Assembly (NCBI RefSeq): GCF_900564145.1 | Contig: NZ_UOOB01000001.1 | Span: forward strand, 3,226,754-3,290,753 | Origin: Comamonas sp. lk | GTDB lineage: Bacteria; Pseudomonadota; Gammaproteobacteria; Burkholderiales; Burkholderiaceae_C | Reading direction: 5' to 3' | DNA length: 64,000 bases | Made by a program: the position numbers and the translations under genes | Notes under the pieces: generated by a model | Seen by the model: only the letters and a program-made list of their open reading frames with translations | Told to the model about the DNA's origin: nothing | The model's database searches: none | Shown here: one piece after another, positions 21,950 to 29,618 of the stretch | How positions within the stretch are numbered: position 1 is the stretch's first letter | Layout: each line of letters starts with the position of its first letter

Positions 21950-23428
21950 ATGAGTAACGCAATCGCTACCGATGCCGGCACGGCCTGGCAGACTGGCCCG
22001 ATTCACCCCAGGGCCTGCACCTGCGGCAGCGTGGTGTGCCATTTGCTGCATGAGCGGGTGATGACCGATATGTCGCGCCGCATGTTTGTGGGCGGTGTGG
22101 CGGCCATGTTGGCCCCGTTTACCGGCCTGCATGCTGCCGAGACAAGCCCGGCGGGCACGCCCAAACAGGCCGATCGCCCCGTTTTGCTGACCAATTTGCG
22201 CCTGTTTGACGGCACGGGCAAGCCGGTGCGCCAGGGCGTGCAGGTGCTGATTCAGGGCCAGATAATTGCGGCCCTGCCCTCTGCCGGCGAAAAGGTGGAA
22301 GGTGCCCAGGTGATCGACTGCAAGGGCAAGCTGGTGATGCCCGGCCTGATCGACACGCACTGGCACACCATGCTGGCGGCCATTCCGCAGATGACGGCCA
22401 TGACGGCAGACCTGGGCTATCTGTACTTGGCCGCAGCGCAGGAGGCGCAGCGCACGCTGATGCGGGGCTTTACCTCGGTGCGCGACGCTGGCGGCCCGGC
22501 CTTTGCACTCAAGCGCGCGATTGACGAGGGCATGGTGGCCGGCCCGCGCATCTACCCCAGCGGGGCCATGATTTCGCAGACCTCGGGCCATGGCGATTTT
22601 CGCCTGCGCAGCGATATTCCGCGCGCAGCGAACGAGCCGCTGAGCCAGGTGGAGCTGACGGGCGTGGCCATGATTGCCGACGGCGAGGCCGAGGTGCTGC
22701 GCCGCGTGCGCGAGCAACTGATGCTGGGCGCATCGCAGATCAAGATGCTGGCGGGCGGCGGCGTGGCATCGCTGTACGACCCGCTGGACAGTACCCAGTT
22801 CACCGAGAAGGAGCTGCGCGCAGGCGTGGAAGCCGCCGGCGACTGGAACACCTATGTGATGGCGCATGTGTACACGCCCAAGGGCATCAAGCGCGCCATC
22901 AAGGCGGGCGTCAAAAGCATCGAGCACGGGCAGCTGGCCGATGAAGAGAGCGTGAAGATGATGCGCGATGAGGGAGTGTGGTGGAGCCTGCAGCCGTTTT
23001 TGCAGGACGAAGACAGCAACATCTACCCAGACCCCGCACGCCGCATGAGCCAGTCACGCGTGGCGCAAGGTACGGTCAAAGCCTATGAAATGGCGCAGAA
23101 ATACGGCATCAAGACCGGCTGGGGCACGGATGTGTTGTTCAACCCCAAGGGCACGGCCACGCAGGGCCGGCAACTGGCCAAGCTGACGCGCTTTTACGAT
23201 CCGCTGACGCTGCTGAACCAGGCCACAGGCATCAATGGCCAGTTGCTAGCCCTGTCTGGCGAGCGCAACCCCTACCCGCTGCCGCTGGGCCGCATCGTCC
23301 CCGGCGCGTTTGCCGACCTGCTGGTGGCCGATGGCGACCCGGTCGTGACCTTGGATTTTTTGAGCGACCCGGAGCAGAACCTGCGCCTGATCATGAAGGA
23401 CGGCAAGGTGCATAAGAACACGCTGTAA
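21950..23428 (+). CDS. Amidohydrolase family protein with Tat-type signal
   Basis: 492 residues. SRRMFVGGVAAMLAPF (residues about 42-57) is a twin-arginine signal, preceded by an unusual 40-residue extension containing CTCGSVVCH. Starts at 22061 or 22070 would remove it, and 21950 is chosen only as the first plausible ATG. The enzyme domain has LVMPGLIDTHWHTM (HxH metal site), SGHGDFR, MAHVYTPKGIKRAIKAGVKSIEHG (His ligands) and GWGTDVLF (Asp). It belongs to the imidazolonepropionase/prolidase-like group; substrate unknown, a dipeptide or cyclic amide being plausible. Confidence 0.88.
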   Translation: MSNAIATDAGTAWQTGPIHPRACTCGSVVCHLLHERVMTDMSRRMFVGGVAAMLAPFTGLHAAETSPAGTPKQADRPVLLTNLRLFDGTGKPVRQGVQVLIQGQIIAALPSAGEKVEGAQVIDCKGKLVMPGLIDTHWHTMLAAIPQMTAMTADLGYLYLAAAQEAQRTLMRGFTSVRDAGGPAFALKRAIDEGMVAGPRIYPSGAMISQTSGHGDFRLRSDIPRAANEPLSQVELTGVAMIADGEAEVLRRVREQLMLGASQIKMLAGGGVASLYDPLDSTQFTEKELRAGVEAAGDWNTYVMAHVYTPKGIKRAIKAGVKSIEHGQLADEESVKMMRDEGVWWSLQPFLQDEDSNIYPDPARRMSQSRVAQGTVKAYEMAQKYGIKTGWGTDVLFNPKGTATQGRQLAKLTRFYDPLTLLNQATGINGQLLALSGERNPYPLPLGRIVPGAFADLLVADGDPVVTLDFLSDPEQNLRLIMKDGKVHKNTL

Positions 23429-23511
23429 GGGCTGACAGGCCAGCACTTGCAGGAGTGCGCAGCTGGCTAAAACAGCGGAGCCCCTGGTGCTTTCGCCTTT
23501 TCTGGATGTGT

Positions 23512-24003
23512 TCAATGGGCCGCCAGCAGCTGCCTATCCACCTGCACCTGCCCCATCAGGGCGTTGAGTTGGGCGTCTCGGCGTTCGACCAGCCCGACAA
23601 GCTGGCCAACCACGCCCGCGCCTTCGCCAGCAAGGGCGGCGAGTCGCTGGTGTTGATCTGCGAGATCTCGGCAGGCAGCGGCGTCACCGGCAAGCTGGGC
23701 ATTGCGGGTGGCGGCGGTGCGGACGCTGTGCTGCAGGCCTGCAATGCGGGCAGCATCAGCAGCGCGGCCAGACTCCAGAGCCGCCAGTTTTTGCGTGTAG
23801 TCATGGGTGTTTTCCTGTTGTCCTGCGGCGTGCTGCAGTCGCCCTGCGGTTTTCATTTCTGTAGCAGCTTGTGCTTGCTGTGCCTTGGCTACAGCCTGTT
23901 TTGACTGGGATACCTCCACCCTGGCCAGCCGCTGGGTCTGCAGGACCAACAGCAGGGCAAGGGCCAAGGCCAGCCAGGGCCAGAGGCGGGACGCGCCCGT
24001 CAT
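23512..24003 (-). CDS. Rz-like inner-membrane spanin
   Basis: 163 residues: a single N-terminal membrane anchor (LWPWLALALALLLVLQ) followed by a long coiled coil (QSKQAVAKAQQAQAATEMKT ... VERRDAQLNALMGQ), the i-spanin architecture that joins inner and outer membranes in the final step of lysis. It overlaps the endolysin gene by 4 bp (ATGA) and encloses the o-spanin gene. It is the last gene of the late operon and marks the left end of the recognisable prophage. Confidence 0.85.
   Translation of the reverse strand: MTGASRLWPWLALALALLLVLQTQRLARVEVSQSKQAVAKAQQAQAATEMKTAGRLQHAAGQQENTHDYTQKLAALESGRAADAARIAGLQHSVRTAATRNAQLAGDAAACRDLADQHQRLAALAGEGAGVVGQLVGLVERRDAQLNALMGQVQVDRQLLAAH
23556..23804 (-). 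CDS. Rz1-like outer-membrane lipoprotein spanin, nested in Rz
   Basis: 82 residues in a different frame wholly inside the Rz-like gene. MTTRKNWRLWSLAALLMLPALQAC is a lipoprotein signal with Cys24, followed by a Pro-rich start (APPPPAMPSLPVTPLP). Nested o-spanins of this kind are established for lambda and its relatives. Confidence 0.85.
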   Translation of the reverse strand: MTTRKNWRLWSLAALLMLPALQACSTASAPPPPAMPSLPVTPLPAEISQINTSDSPPLLAKARAWLASLSGWSNAETPNSTP

Positions 24004-24470
24004 GCCAGCCCCGCTTCACACAGCTGCCGCTCGGCCGCGCGGCGCTTGACCAGGCCGGGCAGCTGCTTGCCGCCAGCGTAGGTCCAGCGACTGAGCTCGG
24101 CACAGGCGCCGTCGATGTCGCCCGCATTGGCCTTGCGCACCAGGGTGCTGCCGCAAAACGCGCCCTCGCCCACGTTGAAGGCAAAGCTCACAAAGGCGGC
24201 CCGCTGGCCGTCCGTCAGCAGTACGCGCACGCAAGACAGGGCATCGGCGTGCAGGGTCAGATCTTTGTAGAGCATCTCCTCGCACTGCTGGCGGGTGTAG
24301 GTCTGACCCATCTTGAGCTCGGGGCCGGTGTGGCCGGTGCAGGCGGTGACGATGCCGATCGGATCGCGGTAGCTGCGCAGCACGGTACCTTCGTACTTGG
24401 CGACCAGGGGCACGGCCAGCGCGACGGCACCGGTGCCGATGGCGGCAATGAGTTTTTCTTTCCAGTTCAT
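24000..24470 (-). CDS. SAR-type phage endolysin (GH24 lysozyme)
   Basis: 156 residues. The N-terminus (AAIGTGAVALAVPLVAK) is weakly hydrophobic, as in signal-arrest-release endolysins, and is directly followed by the catalytic Glu in KYEGTVLRSYRDPIGIVTACTGHTG with the downstream Asp and Thr of the GH24 triad. KDLTLHADALSCVRVLLTDGQRAAFVSFAFNVG is also characteristic. Secreted by Sec, held in the membrane and released on depolarisation, if it behaves as its relatives do. Confidence 0.92.
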   Translation of the reverse strand: MNWKEKLIAAIGTGAVALAVPLVAKYEGTVLRSYRDPIGIVTACTGHTGPELKMGQTYTRQQCEEMLYKDLTLHADALSCVRVLLTDGQRAAFVSFAFNVGEGAFCGSTLVRKANAGDIDGACAELSRWTYAGGKQLPGLVKRRAAERQLCEAGLA

Positions 24471-24763
24471 CGGCTTGCTCCTCCTTTGATTGCCGTCCAG
24501 AACCCCACGCAGGCGCCGCCCAGCATGACGATGGCGGCCAGCGGCTTGGCCACCTTGCCCACCCAGTTCAGTACCTTGAAGGCACCCTTCATGGCGGTGA
24601 AGAACTCCAGCAGCTCCGCCATTTGCTGGTTGCGCTCTTGCAGCTCCTGCGTGACCGCCTTCAAATCGCGCTCAATCGTGGCCATGCGTTCACTCCCTTT
24701 GTCGAATCGTTCATTGATCTGCTGGCGTGTGGCCGCCGGCAGCTCGTCGCCGTAGTCGTCCAT
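24467..24763 (-). CDS. Putative holin / phage membrane protein
   Basis: 98 residues. A soluble coiled coil (RQQINERFDKGSERMATIERDLKAV) precedes one clear membrane segment near the C-terminus (about 72-90, PLAAIVMLGGACVGFWTAI). Position immediately upstream of the endolysin with a 4-bp overlap suggests a holin or pinholin; the sequence alone does not prove it. One membrane segment with a long cytoplasmic N-terminus fits class III-like holins. Confidence 0.65.
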   Translation of the reverse strand: MDDYGDELPAATRQQINERFDKGSERMATIERDLKAVTQELQERNQQMAELLEFFTAMKGAFKVLNWVGKVAKPLAAIVMLGGACVGFWTAIKGGASR

Positions 24764-24787
24764 TCCCTCTCCTTTCTGATTTCGCTT

Positions 24788-25021
24788 TCAGACTTCGATC
24801 AGCACATAGGGCAGATCAGGTGCATCGCCGGCGATGGCATCGCCCTGCACATAGACCTGTGCGCCTTGCGGCAGCTTCAAGGGATTGCGCACCCGCATCA
24901 CACCGGCACCGGGAAACGCGACCGTGGCCGTGCCGTCGGCATGCGCAATAGAAACCGTGGCCGTGAGCTGTGGCTGATCCGGCAACAGCGACAGCAGGCG
25001 GGTGTAGAGGCTGGTGCTCAT
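24788..25021 (-). CDS. Small phage tail-region protein
   Basis: 77 residues, all-beta in appearance (TATVSIAHADGTATVAFPGAG, LPQGAQVYVQGDAI). ATG 25021 overlaps the stop of the upstream gene (ATGA), so it belongs to the tail operon. It resembles a small OB/beta-barrel accessory protein; function unknown. It is followed by the lysis genes. Confidence 0.7.
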   Translation of the reverse strand: MSTSLYTRLLSLLPDQPQLTATVSIAHADGTATVAFPGAGVMRVRNPLKLPQGAQVYVQGDAIAGDAPDLPYVLIEV

Positions 25022-26997
25022 GCGGCAACCCTTTCGACGGTGAGCTGCTGGCGCACCACGGGCATGGCGGCCGACAGGCGCGTGCCTTTGACCAGGCCGC
25101 GCCAAGTGCCGTCGGTGTCGTCCACCTGCAGCAACTGGCCCGGGCGAATCAGCCCCGGCTGGGTGCTACCGGTGAGCAGCGGCAGGGTGATGCTTTGAAT
25201 CAGCTTGTTGCCCGATGCAGCCAGTTCGGCCAAGCCGCGCTGGCGCGCTGCCAGAGCATCGGTAATCAGCGGGTCGGAGACCTGGCGGGCCAGCAGCTCG
25301 CCTGCGGTACCGGCCCGGCGCACATGGCCGAGCACACCGCCCCGGCCGCCGACCACATAGATGGCGTTGTAGGGCGCACGCGGCTCGGGCCGCAGCTCGT
25401 CGGTGGTGATGACGGCCGCCGGCATTTGCACATCGGCCTGCGCCTGCGCCCAATCCCATGGCGCCACAGGGTAGCCGGGGGCGATGATCAGCTGCTCGTT
25501 GACCGGGTGGCTGCGCAGCACCGCCCCCACGGCGCCGACCACCGAACGCACGGCAGACAGCGGCGTGCCCTGGTGCGACCAGACGCCGCCGGGCACCAGC
25601 CAGTCGGACAGCTGCCAGTCCAGCGAGACGCCGGTGTACTCCAGCACCTTGAGCAAAAGCTGCTGGGCCGTGGCCGGTTGGGCCTCGTGCCAGATCTGGG
25701 CCGGCATATAGGGCGCACCCAGCAAGGCGGTGACGCTGGCGCCCTGCAAGGCCACGCTGCGCTGGCCGAAGCGCCGGCTGCGGCTGAGCTGCTGCACGGC
25801 AAACACAAAGGCAATGCCGTCAACCGTGACGCGAATGCGGGCCGGCAAACCACCAACTGGGGCCAGCTGATCCAGCAGATGCTCGGGGCCGGAGGCCGAC
25901 AGGCTCCAGCCAAAGCCGTCGTCATCGCTGGCAATGGTCACATTGGTGAGCACCACGGCTTCGCCCGAGGGCAGCAGCTGCGCTTCAAGGGTATGCACTG
26001 TCATATAGACCTTCAACAAGGGAATCACAAACTGCGCGCCGGGCTGCGGTGCAGCCTTGCAGCAGACAAACAGCAAATCAGCGCTGGCCGCCCAGGGCTT
26101 GCAAAACAGCAGCGCAATGGGCCCGCCTACCAGCTGCTGGTAGCAGTGCTCGGACTCGGGTGGCTTGGGCGGCGTAAGGTTGGAGCGGCCGGGCGGCGGC
26201 TTCATGGCTTGCTGATAGCGGGCGAGCTGACCCAGGTGCAGCGGCAAAGACGGCCCCGCCCCATCGCTGATGCCGCGCTGGAGGTGCACGGTGTCTTGCG
26301 CTGAGGACTGCAACAGCAGACGGCGGTCGCGCAAACTCTCCTGAAACCGGACAGCCCGAACGGCACCGGTGGGCACGGCATCCTGGGCCGAGGCCTCCAG
26401 GGCAATGCGCACCAGTCGGCCCTCTTGCCAGCGGGCCAGCAGCGCCGGTACCGCCAGATGCTGGGCCTGCTCAAACGCGGCGGCCTTGGCCAGACTGAGG
26501 TGCTGGGCGCTCTGCCAGGCAGCGCCAAGCTGGGTGCGTAACGGCCGGGCATCCTCAGCAGTGGCCGTCCATCCAGCCGGCAAGACATGGGTCTTTTGCC
26601 AGCGGGCGTGCCAGCCAGCTTCAAACGGCTGGGATTGCTGGGCACTGGCTTGCACCTGGGCCACCACGGGCCGGGACGTGTCGGTGTTGTAGCGCACGGC
26701 GCCCTGGCAATGCACACCAGGCATGCGGCCAGCAGCGAGCAGGTCTTTGCGCACATGGACCAGGGCACGGACTCGCAAGCCCGGCAGGCGCGCGGCCATG
26801 ACCAGAGCCGCATCAGTCACCTGTCCGCCGTCGCCGTCATCGCCAAAGACCAGTTCAACGGGAGTGCCGGACTTGAAGGGTCGACTGAAGACCAGGTGGA
26901 CACCGGGCAGAGGGGCTTCCGCGTCGTCACCAAAGACTAAATCCGCAGGGTTGCCTGGCTCAAACGCTCGGTTAAAAACAAGGTCTTTTTCCGGCAT
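25018..26997 (-). CDS. Phage tail tip/hub-associated protein with N-terminal repeat
   Basis: 659 residues. The N-terminus contains two imperfect copies of an LVFxRxFxxGxPxxLVFGDD unit (about 6-25 and 35-54). A central region rich in Gln/Ala/Trp follows, then a proline-rich linker (KPPPGRSNLTPPKPPES, about 270-290), and a C-terminal half (IRVTVDGIAFVFAVQQLSRSRRFG, SVRSVVGAVGAVLRSHP, NAIYVVGGRGG) reminiscent of baseplate hub proteins. Transcribed in the tail operon with overlapping ends. Function assigned by position only. Confidence 0.65.
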   Translation of the reverse strand: MPEKDLVFNRAFEPGNPADLVFGDDAEAPLPGVHLVFSRPFKSGTPVELVFGDDGDGGQVTDAALVMAARLPGLRVRALVHVRKDLLAAGRMPGVHCQGAVRYNTDTSRPVVAQVQASAQQSQPFEAGWHARWQKTHVLPAGWTATAEDARPLRTQLGAAWQSAQHLSLAKAAAFEQAQHLAVPALLARWQEGRLVRIALEASAQDAVPTGAVRAVRFQESLRDRRLLLQSSAQDTVHLQRGISDGAGPSLPLHLGQLARYQQAMKPPPGRSNLTPPKPPESEHCYQQLVGGPIALLFCKPWAASADLLFVCCKAAPQPGAQFVIPLLKVYMTVHTLEAQLLPSGEAVVLTNVTIASDDDGFGWSLSASGPEHLLDQLAPVGGLPARIRVTVDGIAFVFAVQQLSRSRRFGQRSVALQGASVTALLGAPYMPAQIWHEAQPATAQQLLLKVLEYTGVSLDWQLSDWLVPGGVWSHQGTPLSAVRSVVGAVGAVLRSHPVNEQLIIAPGYPVAPWDWAQAQADVQMPAAVITTDELRPEPRAPYNAIYVVGGRGGVLGHVRRAGTAGELLARQVSDPLITDALAARQRGLAELAASGNKLIQSITLPLLTGSTQPGLIRPGQLLQVDDTDGTWRGLVKGTRLSAAMPVVRQQLTVERVAA

Positions 26998-27395
26998 CAG
27001 TCGATCCGCGTCTCGCCCAGGATGGCCTTGCCGCCCGCATAGAGCTGGGTGCCAGTGCTGCCCAGCAGCTTGAAGTGGCCCTGACCCGCTTCGTCCGTGA
27101 CTTGGCCACGTCCTACCAGCTGGCCGTCGCTGGTCGCCCAGACACCCATGGCGGCCTGGCCGCTGGCCAGGATCATGTCGCCGCCGCCATTGGCCTGGGT
27201 CAGCAGCAAATAACCGCCCTCCACGATCTGGCCGCAGGGCTTGGTGAGGGTCAAAGTCACCAGCAGCTGCTCATTGGCGTCATAGAGCGCGATGGTCGAC
27301 GGACCCGGACCAGAGTCAGCAAACGTGACCGTGGCTTGCAGACGCGCTGCAGCATGCGCCGCAGAGATCGTAAATTCAGGCAGGCCATCGCTCAT
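26997..27395 (-). CDS. Phage tail-region protein
   Basis: 132 residues, beta-rich (FADSGPGPSTIALYDANEQLLVTLTLTKP, GQAAMGVWATSDGQLVGRG, TQLYAGGKAILGE). ATG 27395 overlaps the upstream stop (ATGA) and its TGA shares a base with the next start. Likely a tail tip or fibre-associated structural protein. No family recognised. Confidence 0.65.
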   Translation of the reverse strand: MSDGLPEFTISAAHAAARLQATVTFADSGPGPSTIALYDANEQLLVTLTLTKPCGQIVEGGYLLLTQANGGGDMILASGQAAMGVWATSDGQLVGRGQVTDEAGQGHFKLLGSTGTQLYAGGKAILGETRID

Positions 27396-28402
27396 GGGGT
27401 GATCTCCGGCGTGATGCCATCCGCAATGACGGCCCGGAAGTTGTGCTCGTGGTCGTAAGCGATCACGGTCCAAGTCTGCAGCTCGTCGATATAGCGGAAG
27501 TCATACCCTCCGGTGACCGCATCGCTCCAGGCCTCGCGCACCACCAGGCCGTCACGCTCGCGCACCAGGCGCACTTTGCGCTTGAGTGGTGTGTTGGCCG
27601 GGTCGGTCTTGCGTTGCACCGTGCCGTACACGCGACCAATGCCTTTGCCCAATACGCCGGTAAACAGGTCTTTGACAGTGCCTGACACCACGCTCTGGTG
27701 AATTACCTTTGAGTGGCTCGGCCTGTCGTACACCAGGGCCGGGCTGCTTCCAATAACTGTCGCGCGGCCTGGGTATATCGTCGCCGCGCCAGGGTCCTGA
27801 AACGGCAGGTCTGTGATGTCGATCTGCGTCGTGGTACCGGCCGGTAACTCGAGGTTTGCCGCCTCGGCAGACCCAGGGGCGCTAAACACCTTGAACAGAA
27901 CCAACTGGTCTACGGCATTGAGTATGAGTTGGGCACGCCCAGGGGACAGGCGCATGGCAAAGTTCAGAACGAATACCTCCGATTGGTATTGCCTAAACCT
28001 GCCCGCGAGGATCGTTTCCTCTGCCGATTTCTGCACCTTCACGAACTCGGAACGGCAGTCAGCGTTCGGGTGGAAGGTAAAAAACACAGAGGCCGGCGTA
28101 CCGAAGGCGTGCATGCGGCCTACTCCTGCGTAGCCGACAGGCACGGTATTCGTGTTTTCTGGCGCGGCCTCATACAAGCCCAGGCCGCCCTCGCTGGCAA
28201 AACACGCGACAGGGGACACCCCAAGGGCAGATCGCGCCAGGGATAGCACAAAGGCTGCGTCATCCGCATCTAAGGCTTGCAAAGTGCCACTGCTTGGCAA
28301 GTCTAGTTCTGCGGCCCAAGCGTTGTAAGCAGCGTCTGTTGTCGTGCTCGCAGGCGTAGAGTGCAAATCAAACTCGATGGTGCCGACGTTGATGCGCGCC
28401 AT
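27392..28402 (-). CDS. Phage tail protein with C-terminal beta domain
   Basis: 336 residues. Residues 1-230 are of unknown fold (FVLSLARSALGVSPVACFA, GRMHAFGTPASVFFTFHPN). Residues about 255-336 (RVYGTVQRKTDPANTPLKRKVRLV ... TWTVIAYDHEHNFRAVIADGITPEI) form a carboxypeptidase-regulatory-like beta-sandwich that I recognise as a recurring phage tail module. The gene is in the tail operon, 3 bp after the upstream gene, and likely encodes a tip or receptor-contact protein. Confidence 0.68.
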   Translation of the reverse strand: MARINVGTIEFDLHSTPASTTTDAAYNAWAAELDLPSSGTLQALDADDAAFVLSLARSALGVSPVACFASEGGLGLYEAAPENTNTVPVGYAGVGRMHAFGTPASVFFTFHPNADCRSEFVKVQKSAEETILAGRFRQYQSEVFVLNFAMRLSPGRAQLILNAVDQLVLFKVFSAPGSAEAANLELPAGTTTQIDITDLPFQDPGAATIYPGRATVIGSSPALVYDRPSHSKVIHQSVVSGTVKDLFTGVLGKGIGRVYGTVQRKTDPANTPLKRKVRLVRERDGLVVREAWSDAVTGGYDFRYIDELQTWTVIAYDHEHNFRAVIADGITPEITP

Positions 28403-28405
28403 GGG

Positions 28406-29593
28406 TCAATACTCCCAGGGGCCTGTGATGTCGATAAAACTGATCCCCAGGCTCGACGATGGGTACGCAATTGAACTAGAGCCGCAACCCACAGCTAGCA
28501 AATTGCGACCGGCAAGCCAGTTCGCACCGACCATTTTTGTCAACGGCGAAATGTAGGCTCCCACGTTGCTTTGCGGCACTGTGTACAGCCCAGGCACAAC
28601 CCCTCGGGGCGTGCTGCCTTCAAGCATCAAGCGGCGAGAAAGTCTCAATCCTCCGTCTATCCCACTGGGGAATGGTCCGAATGTTGAGTCCCCGCCAGAC
28701 ATATAGGTCACCCCCCCGATTTCCCCTCTGCTTTCTAACCCGAAGGACGAACCCATGCCGGTGTAATTGCGCGGGGCAAATTGGTATGCAACCGCCCCAT
28801 GGTCGCACGTACCGTTGATTTGGTCGTAGCTCCCCCCAGGGGCGCAGCCAATCGTAAAAGCGTAGGGGTCCCCGCCCGGTCTGTAGGCCTGGAAGTCTCC
28901 GATAAACACCGTTCGACCTGTTTCCGTCCCAGGCGAATTCGCCGACTGCCCGACGATGTTGATGTATAGACTGCGGTCGTTGGCTGCGATCCTCCACTTC
29001 ACCGCTGATGTGTTCGCTGAAGCGGATTTATTGATCCAACCGCCCCCGTTCAGTTGAGAGTCCAGGGGGAACAAACCCCCTCCGGTGTTGATATCCGACA
29101 TGGATTCGTAACCCCGCAGGCGTGCACTGGTAGGGTCCGAACCTGTGTCGTCGACCCGTACAAACATCTTGGTGCTTTGCACATTCGGGCTTTGATAGGC
29201 TGCCAGGTTGGCCCCCTCAAAAGCCTTGGTCCAGCCGGCCGGCGCCATCTTGAAACTGACCGAGCCCGCGACCGCACCATCCGGCAGCGCTGTCTTGAAC
29301 TCCACCCAGTTGCTGCTGACGGCCGTGACCTTTTGCTCGCCGCTGAGCCCTGCCGGGGTAGCACCCGCCACCAGAATGACGGCATCGACTTCCGCCCCAC
29401 TCTTGCCGCTGGCAAAGTTCAGCCGGCACACGCCGGCCGTGACCGTGGCGCTGTCCACGGCCTTGAGGCCCCAGCCGGTGACCAGGCAGGCATCGAGTAC
29501 GGCAATCAGGCTGCCGGCCACACCGTTGAGTACGGGAGCGCCGGCCATGGCGCTGTAAAAATGTTTGACCGAGGTATCGACAGGGGATGCCAT
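28406..29593 (-). CDS. Phage tail protein
   Basis: 395 residues from ATG 29593 (GGAGAT in front). MASPVDTSVKHFYSAMAGAPVLNG leads into regular strands, with YINIVGQSANSPGTETGRTVFIGD and YISPLTKMVGANWLAGRNLLAVG later. Gly/Ser-rich and low in charge, consistent with an extracellular virion structure. Codon usage in the 3' half is slightly less GC-biased than its neighbours, which may mark domain exchange. Role assigned by position. Confidence 0.65.
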   Translation of the reverse strand: MASPVDTSVKHFYSAMAGAPVLNGVAGSLIAVLDACLVTGWGLKAVDSATVTAGVCRLNFASGKSGAEVDAVILVAGATPAGLSGEQKVTAVSSNWVEFKTALPDGAVAGSVSFKMAPAGWTKAFEGANLAAYQSPNVQSTKMFVRVDDTGSDPTSARLRGYESMSDINTGGGLFPLDSQLNGGGWINKSASANTSAVKWRIAANDRSLYINIVGQSANSPGTETGRTVFIGDFQAYRPGGDPYAFTIGCAPGGSYDQINGTCDHGAVAYQFAPRNYTGMGSSFGLESRGEIGGVTYMSGGDSTFGPFPSGIDGGLRLSRRLMLEGSTPRGVVPGLYTVPQSNVGAYISPLTKMVGANWLAGRNLLAVGCGSSSIAYPSSSLGISFIDITGPWEY

Positions 29594-29618
29594 GGTTTGA
29601 TCTCCAGAATGCAAGGGT

